The notes beneath the pieces were generated by a model that made no database searches, had not been told where the DNA came from, and saw only the letters and a list, made by a program, of their open reading frames with translations. A stretch of DNA of 64,000 nt. Source: Galaxea fascicularis. Its lineage: Eukaryota; Cnidaria; Anthozoa; Scleractinia; Euphylliidae. This document shows positions 36,001 through 64,000 of this stretch, one piece after another. A program made the position numbers and the translations under genes. Location of the stretch: assembly GCA_948470475.1 (NCBI GenBank), contig OX419346.1:21699693-21763692 (forward strand), read 5' to 3'. Numbering within the stretch: the first letter of the stretch is position 1; every line of letters starts with the position of its first letter.

Positions 36001-39000
36001 ACACTGTACGCCATTTGGCCTTGAATGATGTTTCCATGATCTTCCGCTTCCCTCCCCTCCCCCTCTTATCAAAGTTGTTAACAGTGCAACACTATGCTCG
36101 AAACTTTGAGAAACAACTTTGAAAGGGGGAGAGGGAGGGGGTGTGTATTGTATCTCAGATTTGTTAGCAGCAGCATTTTAGAGAAAAAAAAGATGATTTT
36201 GATTGCGAATGTCTCAACAATTTTGCAACTGGGTGTAGCTTGTACTCTGGAGAAGTCCAGCTTAGTTTGGGAATGTGGTGCATTAATAGCAGTATGACGT
36301 TTCAGTTACTGTCCGCTTGGCTGTTGTGATCTCCGAACTTTTATAACCAGCTGCTTGCTCATCATTTTATAGGGTATCTTGGGGGAGCAGGTATGGCACA
36401 GTGGTGAGAGCACTTGCCTCCCAATCTCAGCATCATCTGTGGGTTGAGTTAGTTGTTGGTTCTCTTCTCTGCTCTGAGAGGTTTTTCTCTGGGTACTCCC
36501 GTTTTCCCCCTCTCTGCAAAAACCAACACTTTCCAAATTCCAATTCGATCCACATACAGTGAATGATAGGAGCCACTATGTGGATGTCCACTGCTAAACC
36601 TGATTAGAATTATGACTTGATTAAAGTAAATTATTATTATATACATGTAGGCCACTGTATTCTTAACGTGGTACTATGTGAAGTTATCATGTACTTTATT
36701 AATATTTTTGTAATGTGTCCAGGCTGCTAAGGAGCGTGGCAGAGTAGGTCGTGGTGAAGGAATTCATTACTACAGCTACAAGAATTCTTTCTCTTTGTCT
36801 GGACTGAGGGTTACCACCTTTTCTAATGAGTGTAAGTTTGATTTCTGAAAGTACATGATTTGTTTGACACTGATGTGTATGAAATAAATGATACATGAAC
36901 TGCAGAAATGAAATGACATGAAGATTGAATAATTTATGACTTGTATGATCACTAGCATGTAACTAAGTACTGTTATTGATGAGGAAGTTACAGTCAAAGT
37001 GTGTAATTAGTATGAATTGGTTGACAACCATTACTTTTATGTACTTGTACACGAGTAACATACATGTTTTATCAACACCATTGATTTGATTCTTTCTTTT
37101 ATGTACAGATTACAAGTTTGGAATTCAAATTTACTCTAAACTGGATAGTAAGGTAGTTACAAGCAATGTAATATTATTAATAGTTAATATTATGTCATTA
37201 TAGTTAACCTGATGTGATGTCCTATAGATAACTAATGGGCTCCTTATATTTGGCCTTGTCAATCCTTGAATAAAAGTATTAGTATTTTGTTATTTGAAAT
37301 GATTAAGGATTGATGTCTTAAACAAAATGATGGTGAACATTTGAAGTTTGTCAATGTTACATACAGGAGCAAGACTTGTCTAACCTGATATGCCATCGGT
37401 AATAATGAGGAAGTTTTCAGTTTTAGTTTGCATTCAGAAACCATAAACTTGTTTTTTAGGCTCTGGCTTTTTTCAATGCAAGAGATGAACAAACAAGGAA
37501 GGTGTTCTTTGATGAACTTGTGGATTCTATAGAGGAGGTAATGTTAAAGTTTTTATTAAAAATAGTTTATTTATACTCCTGTTTTTTATAGCTGTGAAGT
37601 TCAAAAAATGCAGAATTAAGCTACATACTAAATGCATTTGTGCAGTTGATTGATTTTGTGATTGATTGATTGGTTTTGCAAAGTCAATTTATTTGTTATA
37701 CATTATTTGGGACTCTAAGAAAGAGTTTTCAGTGGAAACTATATCTCCATGCGAATTAAATCGTTTTTTCCTATGTGCTTTCTCTTCCATCTCCTAATTT
37801 GAATATTATTAAATACTGATGCCAAATCAATAGGCTACAGCCCAGCACTTTGTGTAGTTGCAGTATTTTTCAACATTAGTTTGAAGACCTTCACTGGTCC
37901 TGCTCTACTTACGTCAGCTGATAGTTCTTCAAATATAGATTACTTTCATTAGCACACTGACTGTTTTTATGACTTTTCACCCATTCCTATTAAGCAGCTG
38001 TTTACAAAATATGATTGTAACTATAACCTACGAAGGAAAATGACCTTTTTGTTACCAAAGCTGAACTCAGCACTTCTACGCAAGTCCACTTGTTACAAAG
38101 CCATATCCCTATGGAATTCTCTCAAAAATCATGCATGTCCAATTGCAAGATAAAGATTGTTTAAAAACACGCTTTAAATAGGGTTTTTAAACTTTTTAGA
38201 TACACGACCACATCAGCTCTCCTGTAATTTTTATCTTGTTTAAATAAATGTTGTTGTTGTTGTTGTTGTTGTTCTGCAGTTGCCCTCAGAAATATCTTTA
38301 TGACTAGTTATGACCAGTTATGACCCATGATCCTGCTTGAATGCTTTTTTTTTCTGATTAATTTACAGACAAATGAAATGGAAAGTGACAGAATAAGTAA
38401 GTTTTGTTTTACATACTCCTGTAGGGTGACATTACCTCGAACATAACAGCAACTGCTGTTTTTAATGATAGTGATAATAAGGGATAATGATGGTTAAATA
38501 CTTTTCAGCTATTCTTAACTTTTGGTTTCCAACAATAATCTTCTGTTGCTGTTACTCAGCTGGTTGCATTAGACAGACAACTCCTTTTATTTCCTTGGTT
38601 TAATCCACTCATTGTTTAACATTTTTTCTAAAGGCCTTCCCATACCCACTGGTCACTGTGAACACTTTGTACTCCTCACAGGCTGTCATATCTATCAGTC
38701 ACCTGTTCATAGCAGAAATGACTGCAATCCATTTTTTAACAGCCACAGAAAAGCAAAGGCACCTCGGGGCCAGATTCAACAGATCAGTGGTGGACCTCAG
38801 TCGTGCGTCTCTAACGCTACCAAAGAAAATAAAGAAGTCCTCTCCTGACACAATCAGTTTGATTGACAGTTCCACGGAGTCCCTGAATACAGCTAGTCTG
38901 TTTGGATCCAAACAGCTGTCAAGTTCACTCTTAAACATCAGTGAAGGTGGTGGTAAGTATTGTTAGCTCAGTAGTGTGAGTTGAGGCAGGGCTGTGAAAA

Positions 39001-39336
39001 GGGAGGGGGTAGCATTAACAGGCAGAGAAGGGAAGTATTGGGGAGGTAATAAGGTATGTCTAGCACAGGGTATGGGATGCAGGGCTCATGTACTGAGATT
39101 AAATGGTTTTGGAAGTGTTTCCATGATGAAAGAGAGGGAAGAATTGTGTTTGTGTAATGAGGGAGGGGAAACAAGTTTGTTATAGAATAGGTTGATGTTA
39201 GTAGCAAGTCTGGGGTGGGGATAACGAGAATACTGTATTAATTCAATGAAGTCCCCAACCTTGAAAAAGCATCCACCACCACCCACACTCCTCCCCCCAC
39301 CTCCCCAAAAAAAAAAAAGAATTGCACAAGAGGAGA

Positions 39337-39373
<37 letters not shown>

Positions 39374-41049
39374 AAGTACTGCTAAGACTAAGAGGCTTCC
39401 CTGAAGCCCCAGTTAATTAGTAGTGTTTTGAATAAAATTTCAGTGAACAGTTAAAATTCTACTTTGGAACATCTTCACATTTTGTTATTATTTATTGTTT
39501 TGTTGCAAAATAAACTTACTACTTGCTGAAAATGGTGACAATTTAGTAAGTGCCCAGCCTCAAATAAGCACCCACTCACAAGGTCCAAAAATTTAATAAG
39601 CACCCAGGGCATTTAATAAAATAAAATTATAGTACCTGCCTTCCACAGATGTGTTCAGGCCAGATTTTATCCACACTAGATGTACATATAAATCCATTAT
39701 AGATCAGGACATCTTAAGACACTGTAGTTTATTCTAAAATAGAATACAAATTTGGTTTCCAGAATTTTCAGCAGAACTCAAGAAAAGCAGTAGTATATCA
39801 TCTCTAGACAGTGCTTTTACTGAAGGGGTAAGTCTTTGGCCCAATGTCCACTTACATATTCCTCTTACTGTTATGTGGGTATGGTGATGTGCACGAAGCC
39901 ATGCTGCTGTTTGGACAACTGAAATGTAATGTGGAGTATTTTCCAGTTGTTGTTGTATGTAAACGAAGCCTTTGCCATTTTTGAGTGAAGATTTTGTATT
40001 ATGGTAGACTGTTTTTTAATCTCATTCTTTTTTATATTTATTGGCTTATTTATGATTGTCAGATGCTACTGATAACTAGCTTGGTCCAAATAGCACCTCG
40101 TCTGTATCTGCTACAAGTATTAATGTAGTTGTTTGTGTAGAGTAATTGAACAGGTTGATTGTTTATGAATTTGAAATGTGATGTGTAACTAAAGCTTAGA
40201 ACAATCTAGGCTCAAGTTTTAATAACTGACATGGATTTTTAATGTCATAAAACATTTTGCATCTTCTTGGAGCATTAACCTACTACATTGTACTACAGTG
40301 TATTACAAACTACATTTAGCTCTTATGATTTTTTGTTTAACTTGTCTAACCTTCTACTAATCATTTAACAAAACAACAGTTTGCAAATAGAAGTCCTGGA
40401 AAGGTTCAAAAACATGATGCCAAGAACAAACGGGAGAAAGGAAAAGGAAAGAAATCAGAATCCAGCAAGTCTAGAATTCTGCTTTCTGTCCGTGAGTATG
40501 GGACACTGGGGTGCCTGATAAAGCAAGAAAAACAAACACCCAATAGCTTAACGATATTTTTCAAACAAGGCCCTCCTACACATGTGCCTAACAAAAACAG
40601 TCATCATTTAACAAGGACTAACATGCATACTCGGAAAGAATAAAACCTTCTCATTATAATAAGTTCAAGTCTTGTGTTAATCGCTCCTTTAACAGAAACA
40701 ATTTAATACTTTTGCATCACTAACATCAACATTCTTTGTGTTGGGTGATGGGGCAAGATCATAGCAACCTAGTTCCCAGGGTGACTCCTCTTGCCATTCA
40801 AGAGGGAAGACCCTGGGAATAAGATTGAGAAATTTAGTTGTTGAGGCACTTTAATTTAATTTGCCTTTGCTTTTATTTTTTTAGGATTCTGATCAAACAA
40901 TCTCAGAGGATCTACATGGACCATTTCGAAGAGGGCTGTTTGGGAAATGGCGCCACAGACATAACACCAAGAGCATGTCAAGACGGCCCTCGCCAAAAAT
41001 GAGTCCCATTGCTGCTCCTGCAGAGAGAAAGTTTTCAACACCATCGTGA
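25041..41049 (+). CDS. IQSEC: IQSEC/BRAG-family Arf guanine nucleotide exchange factor
   Basis: IQSEC proteins activate Arf GTPases, mainly Arf6, at endosomes, adhesions and synapses. Exons: 25041-25291, 26352-27283, 27767-27932, 30982-31143, 32672-32753, 33408-33440, 34042-34204, 35032-35096, 35256-35339, 35724-35843, 36723-36831, 37109-37152, 37460-37537, 38369-38396, 38713-38952, 39763-39827, 40380-about 40487, 40885-41049 (about 964 residues). An N-terminal coiled coil covers residues 20-70. The IQ motif is at about 200-221 (AARVIQSYYRKYRM) after ELSPDLQERS and LERQYGG, both typical of the family. Sec7 spans about 440-625 (KPEKGINYL, KQKLGEYLGN, GEAQKIEKLM with the glutamic finger Glu533, ILAFAIVMLNTDLHSPNVK). 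PH spans about 647-765 (IFLFNDMLV). The exon 17 donor is uncertain: the strong site (40491/40492) gives a stop after two codons, while a weak site (40487/40488) keeps the last 54 codons in frame. Confidence 0.94.
28021..29512. mobile_element. Mutator-like foldback element with 10-bp target duplication in IQSEC intron 3
   Basis: The element starts CGTAGTTACTAAAAG and ends CTTTTAGTATAACTACG. A perfect 10-bp direct duplication ATGATGGGAC flanks it (28011-28020 and 29513-29522), the size expected for Mutator-like transposons. Both arms open with many tandem TAAAATGAYC-type units (28040-28225; reverse at 29325-29495), followed by matching unique sequence (AACAACCGACCAAAGAAACG-type, then the block near 28578-28645 paired with 29226-29300). 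The left arm holds roughly 330 extra bases. No transposase is seen. Confidence 0.87.
28940..29205. repeat. Internal tandem repeat of the foldback element
   Basis: Two to three imperfect units of roughly 130 bases recur, each with AACGTGRTTTTCATTGGT, GTTATCGATAGT and AAGTTTACTCAACGC blocks. They form the unpaired centre of the foldback. Confidence 0.65.
30030..30600 (-). pseudogene. 5'-truncated non-LTR retrotransposon, 3' end with tail
   Basis: On minus, 118 codons (30233-30589) read as the C terminus of a LINE reverse transcriptase ORF: IHSYSTRSS, YYISHSRLNQ, GAKIWNSIPENLRN, FKEKVHEILL. The element continues to an AATAAAGATGTTGTTGTTGG-type 3' tail near 30030. It lies in IQSEC intron 3, antisense to the gene, and is 5' truncated as usual for LINE copies. 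Confidence 0.82.
31151..31891. mobile_element. TA-duplication MITE in IQSEC intron 4
   Basis: The ends CCGTAAAAACTCGTGTATAA and TTATACACGAGTGTTTATGG are inverted repeats flanked by TA (31149-31150 and 31892-31893). They are related to the element at 55080. The GATAAGCCGCACC motif recurs near both ends. It begins eight bases into the intron, directly after the exon 4 donor. Confidence 0.83.
32978..33211 (+). repeat. Large CTC / CTA / CTGCTA compound microsatellite in IQSEC intron 5
   Basis: About nine CTC units, then about 20 CTA units, then about 18 units of the hexamer CTGCTA, then about eight CTA units. On the sense RNA each hexamer contains UGCU, a YGCY site. The apparent poly-Leu open frame here is an artefact of the repeat. 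It ends about 200 bases upstream of the 33-nt microexon. Confidence 0.95.
33408..33440 (+). other. IQSEC: IQSEC microexon encoding GEAQKIEKLMQ (Sec7 glutamic finger)
   Basis: Flanked by TTTTAG and GTGAGT and phase 0 on both sides, this 33-nt exon encodes 11 residues beginning Gly-Glu-Ala-Gln-Lys. In cytohesins the Glu of this motif (E156/E157) is the catalytic glutamic finger. Skipping would keep frame and remove it. Confidence 0.88.
34771..34917. mobile_element. Small inverted-repeat element with CAG duplication in IQSEC intron 7
   Basis: GCCCCGCGGTTGTTCAAAGG at the left is mirrored by GTTTGAACAACCAGGGC at the right, and the inner GGCTGGATAGCGCTATTCACC-type segment pairs with GGTGAATAGGGCTATCC. 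CAG flanks at 34768-34770 and 34918-34920. The element is 147 bp and non-coding. Confidence 0.72.
36047..36142. repeat. G/C-tract hairpin in IQSEC intron 10
   Basis: CCCTCCCCTCCCCCTCTTAT then CAAAGTTGTT pairs with AACAACTTTGAAAGGGGGAG then AGGGAGGGG, arms of about 28 bases around a 35-base loop. Confidence 0.7.
36381..36612 (+). mobile_element. tRNA-related SINE (second family) in IQSEC intron 10
   Basis: The head GGGGGAGCAGGTATGGCACA continues into GTGGTGAGAGC, a box-A-like segment (TGGCNNAGTGGTGAGAGC). The body has TTGGTTCTCTTCTCTGCTC, TTTTTCTCTGGGTACTCC and AACCAACACTTTCCAAATTC blocks, ending in ATT repeats. A diverged copy with the same block order is at 45263-45430. Confidence 0.7.
36870..36930. 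repeat. Fragment of the first SINE family tail
   Basis: GTATGAAATAAATGATACAT, GAACTGCAGAAATGAAAT resembles the tail of the SINE copy at 2405-2460. It is too short to orient confidently. Confidence 0.45.
37850..38275 (+). pseudogene. 5'-truncated non-LTR retrotransposon tail in IQSEC intron 13
   Basis: On plus, around 38005-38150, the frame reads YDCNYNLRRKM, FLLPKLNSALLRKSTCYKA and ISLWNSLKNH, the typical end of a LINE reverse transcriptase ORF. It ends in a (TGT)n run at 38249-38272. Stops upstream show decay. It is in the same sense as IQSEC. Confidence 0.75.
39341..39372 (+). repeat. (ATT)n microsatellite
   Basis: About ten ATT units in IQSEC intron 15, preceded by a poly-A run. Confidence 0.9.
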
Positions 41050-44000
41050 CAATCCTCTTATATAATTAGCATTATTGAGATTAATTATTTCATTTATTAG
41101 ATATGACAAAATGGCCACCATGTGAACAGGATGTTAGTGTACTTAAATTAGTTTTGTTGTTGGCCAAATTTTTTGAAAGGACTGAAGCATCTGTCAGCAA
41201 AGTATTTGCTTATTCATTTCCCTTGATCAAATTTTTTGGGGTGTTGATTCCTTTTCTAAATGACCCCTCACTTCCTTTAATTATTTTTCCAAAACAGTAT
41301 ATCTTTAAATTATATTGCCCAGTCACAATTAAGCACCCACCCTTGAACCATTATGCCCTTGATGCCATGGAAATTGGGACACCCGCTAACCATCAACAGT
41401 GAAAAGAAGGTAGAGGCATGAGGTAAGAGAGTTGAATTGAATTCTTGTTCCCTGTCTACAACTAATCAACTTGTCCAAAAATAAAACCAGTTCATTAGTA
41501 TTGAAAAGGAAAAATTATGATTTAAGCAAGGAACAGCGTGCAAATACATCATGTACATCAAGTGCAGCATACTTTATTGTACACGCCACAACACAGGCCT
41601 TTTCAATATTGGTCCTTATTTATTGTAATTGGTACATTTTGGGCTTTGATCCTTTTTATAACAGAGGATTTTTGGGATGCCTTCTACATGGCAAAGGAAT
41701 TGTTGATATTTTTCATTCTTTTGTTTCACAGTAAACTGAGCGGTAGGATCATTCAATGTATTGTCAGCTTCCTATTTCTTAAATTTTTTGCCCTAAAAGT
41801 CTATTTAACAGAGGTTTAATGTAAAAACATTCAGAAGTTAGTAGTTGTTTTGGGTATTTTAAGGGAAGGTAGCTAATTAATATTCAAGCATCTGGTAGAG
41901 ATAAATGAGTTTGGCATCCACCCTGAATGGTACATCTCCATCATATTATAATATTATTATTATTCAGTAGACTTCTTGTTATTTAACATTGCTAGCCAAC
42001 TATTTGTAACACTTTTGCTGGTCTCAAAGATACCTGGAATTGGTACAGTAGGCAGTATATGGATACGTTTTGCTGGAGTTTTCATGTTGCAATGAGCTCA
42101 GTTCTTTGTGACACGAAGTTCACTGCAATTTCATGCTGGAGATACTGATGTGTTTCATGTGGTAATAAGTTTTTCAGTGCATAGTTTGGAAAACCATTAC
42201 TATTATCAGAAACAAAAAGTAGGAGACACAGGATTCTTCCACTCGCAAAAACTTAGAAACCCCAAAATTTTGTGTTGCTATGTCTTATGGTGGAGGGGAC
42301 TTTATATTAGAATTGAGGTTCAAAGGGACAAATTTAAACAAGCACACCCTAAAGACCTTGTTAATTGCTGATTGAAGCTAAATACAAGGCATTTGTGGTG
42401 CTAGTTTTGAAAGGTTTCTCTTATACTCAATACAATATTTATGTATCACAATGCTCGTGTTTTTAAAGAAGTTATATTTTGCATTAAACTATGGCCAGCT
42501 CTGTGTGTTAGTGTGAGAATCTGTGCCAAGAGGTGTAGTTATTGAGGAAATCAAAGTTTGTTAGGTATTCTGGTCTTAGAGTGTGTTGTACTTGTAACAT
42601 AACCTATTTCTGTGTTTTTTATGCCTGTATTCTCCTTTGTGTGAGGAGGCCATAGAGCACCAGGCCATGATTACTGTGGTTGAAACACACACTTCCTCTT
42701 GGTGTCATATAGACCACTACCCTGTTCCAAGCTTGCAGACAGAGGAGGCGCACAAACAAGAAGCAAGCAGACCACAAGCTAAGTAGGAATACTGGTATTC
42801 TAGGCTGTTTACACTTTAAGACTTTTGGCCTTTACAACAAGAGATAGCATGGATAGGGTGCTGTATAGCATTTTGGCACCGGACTTTATGTCTTTACTAA
42901 CCAAACAAGGATGATGAAAGCTATTTGAATGAAGTGTTGGGGACTTGGAAGTCAAGAAGAAGGGAAAATGAAAATAAGCGTTCCTAAAGTGTTGGTATTT
43001 TAGCTAAAGCCCTGGCTACACATTCTAACACCTTTTGTTGAATGTTTTGCTCTCAATTAAAAAATGTTTGGCTGCACATATAACAAATTTTAGATGGCCA
43101 CTTACATGCATCTTCATTATATAACAACGTTAACTGAGACCTGGCTGTGCATGTACTATTTATAAACGTATATAACAAAATGTTAGACAAATTCTATGAC
43201 AATGTTAAAAGGTTTAGCCAGGGCTTAAGATTTATTAGTTTGAATGGCTTTGCTGTTTCCGTGCATTTAAATGTAATAAGGTTGACCATTTGTCATGGAG
43301 CAGTTTTCAGTTGAGAATCAAAAGTAATATTATTCTTGTTTACCTTGGGTTCCCTTCACTTCATTTTGTGACTGAATAGCAAACTTGTGCTACTTTCTTG
43401 ACTTGCACAGAGTAGTTTTTTTTTTAAGTTTTATGACACTCAACTGGAAACTGTCCTCTCACAAATATTATCTACACAATTCACTTGGCAGGGACAAAAT
43501 TCATAAATTTTATTGTTATATATATATGAACGTAATGGGCAGGATTGAAAAATTTTGCTGTGTGTTGATAATACTCTATTTTTCCATGGATCTTCTATTT
43601 TAAACTTGTAAATATTCCATAAATGAGATCTCCAAGATTATATTTAGAAGGGAGCTAGATTTGACTGTAGAAATTGTGCATTCCCATGTTATGTAAGGCT
43701 TAATGAATAAATCAGGGTTACGAACTCAATAAAAGGCTTTGAAACTAATATGGCTATTTAATAAAAAGCAGTAAGTGTGTCACTGATCTACAGGGCCTGC
43801 AAAAAATATTAAGTGAAATAAAGAACCGTGATCAAACAGGTCGCAGAAAAAATGGTTCCAAACCACAAACCGTGTTGAGCCCCTGAAAGCATGTGGACCT
43901 GGAATCCAATTTTAATTGGATTTCTACATTTTCTACTGATCAAGGCGCTTTTACAGCCATTGCACTTACTAGTAACACCCTGTGTTGTACTCAGGTCTTG

Positions 44001-44213
44001 TCCTATATAAAATTATAGCTTGTAAAACATCAAATGCTAATGAATTTTATGTTGTATGGTAACAATTCAATTCTTTCCACAATGTTCTCTTGCAAGATCT
44101 TTTCTAAGAAAATTTTGACGTGGCTTTGTACTAAATTGTAGCTTGGGTATACTATGTGGCTGCACAGTTTAGTTACATATAAATTAAAAATTAAAATCAA
44201 GTAAAGGGGACTT
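41050..44213. other. Tail-to-tail spacer between IQSEC and CCDC77
   Basis: This holds the 3' UTRs of two converging genes. Open frames such as 41103-41402 and 42108-42371 have no recognisable domain or splice context and are treated as noise. One MITE is present (next entry). AATAAA signals occur near 43707 and 43727 on plus. Confidence 0.55.
43018..43225. mobile_element. Harbinger-like MITE with TAA duplication
   Basis: A 208-bp element: AGCCCTGGCTACACATTCTA at the left pairs imperfectly with TTAAAAGGTTTAGCCAGGGCT at the right, flanked by TAA (43015-43017 and 43226-43228). Internal TAACAAATTTTAG/ACAAATTCTATG motifs are AT-rich. No coding content. Confidence 0.75.
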
Positions 44214-46244
<2,031 letters not shown>

Positions 46245-46632
46245 TTTGAATCTGGCGGTGAAACGAACTTTTATGTGTAGAACCGCTGGTTGTCGTACAG
46301 GGGGTTTGGAAGAAAAAATGGAAAAGGAAGAAAAAAGAAAGAGAGAACAGGAGCCCATCAGAGATAAATAAATAAATAAACAAACAAATCATGCCTTTCA
46401 AGAGCATTCTCAGTTATGGAAAACATCTGATTTAGTTTTAAAATTACTCTGATTAAAAGCAATTAAAGACAGAAGGAGCGGTAACCCCCCCTCCCTCCCC
46501 CATCCCACAGACACACACACTCAAAATCCCTTTAGATGTTTATTTTATAGATGAATTAAAATTATCTATTCTTCTTTTTCGGCCCTTTAAAAGGCCAAGA
46601 AAAAACGTGCGAGCGCCAATATGTAATACGTG

Positions 46633-47127
46633 TATTTATTATATGGCTAGTGTTTGTATACGATATAACGCGCGCTCTGATTGGCTAAGCGAAGCGAAGC
46701 GCTAGGGCATTATTCTCCCGTAATGCCCACGGGCCGATTACGGATGATGCGAATTAGGAACAAAAACAACAAAAAGTCATCGAAAGGCCACATTTGTTTT
46801 ATTTACATTGAAAATTGTTGCCGCTAGAACAAAAAACTGAAAACACGACCAGGAAAACTGTTAGTGAAAAGTTTGACCTGGGTTTGGAAAACGTAATGAA
46901 TAGATTACAATGAAGCAACGACTTCTGCTTGAACTAACTTTTTTTCCCTTAGAACCGTTGTGTTAGCCATATAATAAACAACTTAATAACCTCGACAGTT
47001 CGGTCGTTACGGGAAAATCTCAAACCTCGGCCTAGCTGTATTGACCTCGCTATCGCTCGGTCAATACGGCAAGGCCTCAGTTTGAGATTTTCCGGTAACG
47101 ACCTCACTCTCGGTTATTAAGTAGTTA
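46633..47127. repeat. Complex foldback repeat with nested hairpins
   Basis: TTTATTATATGGCTA near 46633 pairs with TAGCCATATAATAAA near 46963-46977. Next to it, a second palindrome (about 46981-47127) has outer arms ACTTAATAACC / GGTTATTAAGT, middle arms CGTTACGGGAAAATCTCAAA / TTTGAGATTTTCCGGTAACG and inner arms GTATTGACC / GGTCAATAC. The second unit could fold into one long stepped stem. Confidence 0.65.
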
Positions 47128-47299
47128 GTAATGGCGCCAAAGATTGCGACTTCATTGTTTTTACGTCCCCCACCCCTCCCTCTCAATCTCTCTTACGTGA
47201 CCATTATTTGTCCAAATTTAAACTTTCTCGCACAGATCAAATGCAAAATAAATGTATTTTTTTAATGTCAGCCGTCTTCCCCCTAGAGAAATTAGTCTC

Positions 47300-47347
47300 G
47301 TACCCAGATCTCACGGCCTTCCACCTGACCGTGGGAGATCTGGGTAC
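47300..47347. repeat. Short hairpin repeat
   Basis: GTACCCAGATCTCACGG and CCGTGGGAGATCTGGGTAC are inverted with a loop of about 11 bases. Confidence 0.75.
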
Positions 47348-48074
47348 GTCTCTCAGGCGCCCCTGTGGGTGGGAGATTTCAGACTATTAATCAGCTTGCT
47401 TCATTGGGGTTAAATTGAGTCTTTTAACCATTTTTTCCCAAAACTGAGTGATTTGTTTGAATTGTTTCTGCTCTTGTCGTTCATTGAAAAACGTAGAAAC
47501 AAGATTACATTTTTCTTTCAAAGTTAACTAAACCAAGGGCATTAACCCTGTAAGGGCATCATACCCTCCAAGCCTTGATATTAAATTGTATATTATTTTT
47601 TTTTATTGCCCCTTATAATCCATTTCTTGTTTAATGCATGATCATTTCCTTTTTCTCGTGACGTTACGGTCACAGTGTTAGCGACAAAAGGTTAAAGCCA
47701 TGAGTACTTCTGGTTTCTAAAGAATCCCATTCAACACATTTCATTCGAATTTCGTGACCTCAACAGTTTTGACAGCAAACCATGCATGTTGAGGCAATTT
47801 CTGCGAGGACGTATTGGGAAGAGGTAAATCAACTAATGATGGCCTTGGTGGATTCAGGGAAGGAGGCACTCTCAAACAGAATTTCTTTGTTTGCACGGTT
47901 TTGCCGTTTTATGGAAACTAATGAGATTTTGTCGTACAACTTGATCTTCTAGACCCCCAGTAAGTCATACTTTTCCGAGAGATTCATCCGCGCCTTTCTC
48001 TTCCATGTTAAGGCCAACGGATCTTTCACTGTTAATTTTTTTTCAGTTGCAATTTGGTCACTGGTTAGTAAATA

Positions 48075-48077
<3 letters not shown>

Positions 48078-48105
<28 letters not shown>

Positions 48106-48126
48106 CTTCTCCTCTTCCTCCTCTTT
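48078..48126 (+). repeat. (CTT)n microsatellite upstream of KDM5
   Basis: About 13 CTT units followed by CCTCTTCCTCC, a polypyrimidine stretch about 0.5 kb upstream of the KDM5 start. Confidence 0.9.
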
Positions 48127-48596
48127 CTTCATCCACCACCATGCATATCTCAGAGTTCAAGTGTGTAATCAATACCATTTTTTTCCAGGGGGAACCACTC
48201 ACGCGACAGACCGGAAATGTATGAAGGCGGGTGGTTGTCACGGAAATCAGATACATTTTAGACACGTCTGTTCACGCGTTCTTTATCAGGCGGAACAATT
48301 ATTAATCTATTAAAAGACTCTCTTGAATCTAAAGGTGACTTCAGGTTTTTATGTGACCTCGGGTAAACTCATTACTTCCTAAATACGTTTTTCAGCTGAT
48401 TTTCTGGAAAGCTTTTTTCTTTTTGTTTCAATGGAAACTTTACGTCATGATCAAAAAGCGCCGAGCCAATCAGACACTACAAGAATAGTCACGTGTTCTT
48501 CCAAATAAAAACCAGTAGAGCGGTCAGTCAGATGAGATGATTAGTTGAATTTAAAAATGGCGTTGTTCAGTGGGAAATGCGACTCCTTTGTTTTGA

Positions 48597-64000
<15,404 letters not shown>

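Noticed and set aside
38612..38848. Alternative frame of IQSEC exon 15 beginning at the AAAG acceptor near 38633
   Set aside because: The acceptor at 38712 gives the frame ending in SSSLLNISEGGG, which resembles the IQSEC tail and fits the phases of both neighbours.
41103..43603. Several 60-100 codon frames after IQSEC (41103, 41471, 42108, 43385)
   Set aside because: AT-rich, no domains, no conserved motif, and located in converging 3' UTRs.
48005..48313. 102-codon frame upstream of KDM5
   Set aside because: It is driven by a T-rich CTT microsatellite and has no homology.

Overview
The window reads as a gene-dense stretch of an animal nuclear genome, most likely a cnidarian and plausibly a stony coral. 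It is AT-rich, its genes have many GT-AG introns, and intergenic and intronic DNA is full of short inverted-repeat transposons, tRNA-like SINE pieces, LINE tails and Penelope-like remnants. The organism call is inference from protein similarity plus repeat style; no species marker is present.

Six protein genes can be read. (1) TPRKB/Cgi121, the KEOPS subunit, on the minus strand at 1465-4857 in five small exons. (2) A RAPGEF1/C3G-like Rap exchange factor at 11429-14230 on plus, with no intron in its whole 933-codon frame. (3) PDCL/PhLP1, a phosducin-like co-chaperone for G-beta, at 17085-23122 on plus in eight exons. (4) An IQSEC/BRAG-type Arf exchange factor (coiled coil, IQ, Sec7, PH) at 25041-41049 on plus in about 18 exons. 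(5) CCDC77, a centrosomal coiled-coil protein, at 44214-46244 on minus in four exons. (6) KDM5, a JmjC histone H3K4 demethylase, from 48630 on plus, running off the window end after 27 exons and 1515 codons. IQSEC and CCDC77 face each other tail to tail; CCDC77 and KDM5 diverge across about 2.4 kb. The genes are unrelated single genes, not an operon, though RAPGEF1 and IQSEC are both small-GTPase exchange factors and PDCL serves heterotrimeric G proteins.

The spaces between exons hold a rich set of non-autonomous DNA transposons whose ends and target duplications can be read to the base: PIF/Harbinger-like elements with TAA/TTA duplications (8664, 17830, 20253, 43018, 57003), elements with TA duplications (4914, 31151, 55080), a 1.5-kb Mutator-like foldback with a perfect 10-bp duplication (28021-29512), and several hairpin repeats. 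There are also a 5'-truncated Penelope-like ORF (5935-6770), three non-LTR retrotransposon tails, and two SINE families.

The most interesting points are: a hammerhead-type ribozyme core in sense orientation about 30 nt inside a KDM5 intron; an 11-codon IQSEC microexon that carries the catalytic glutamate and lies downstream of a large CUG/CUA repeat; the intronless C3G; a GC-AG intron inside the KDM5 ARID domain; a His-to-Cys swap in the KDM5 C5HC2 zinc finger; and the Mutator-like foldback.
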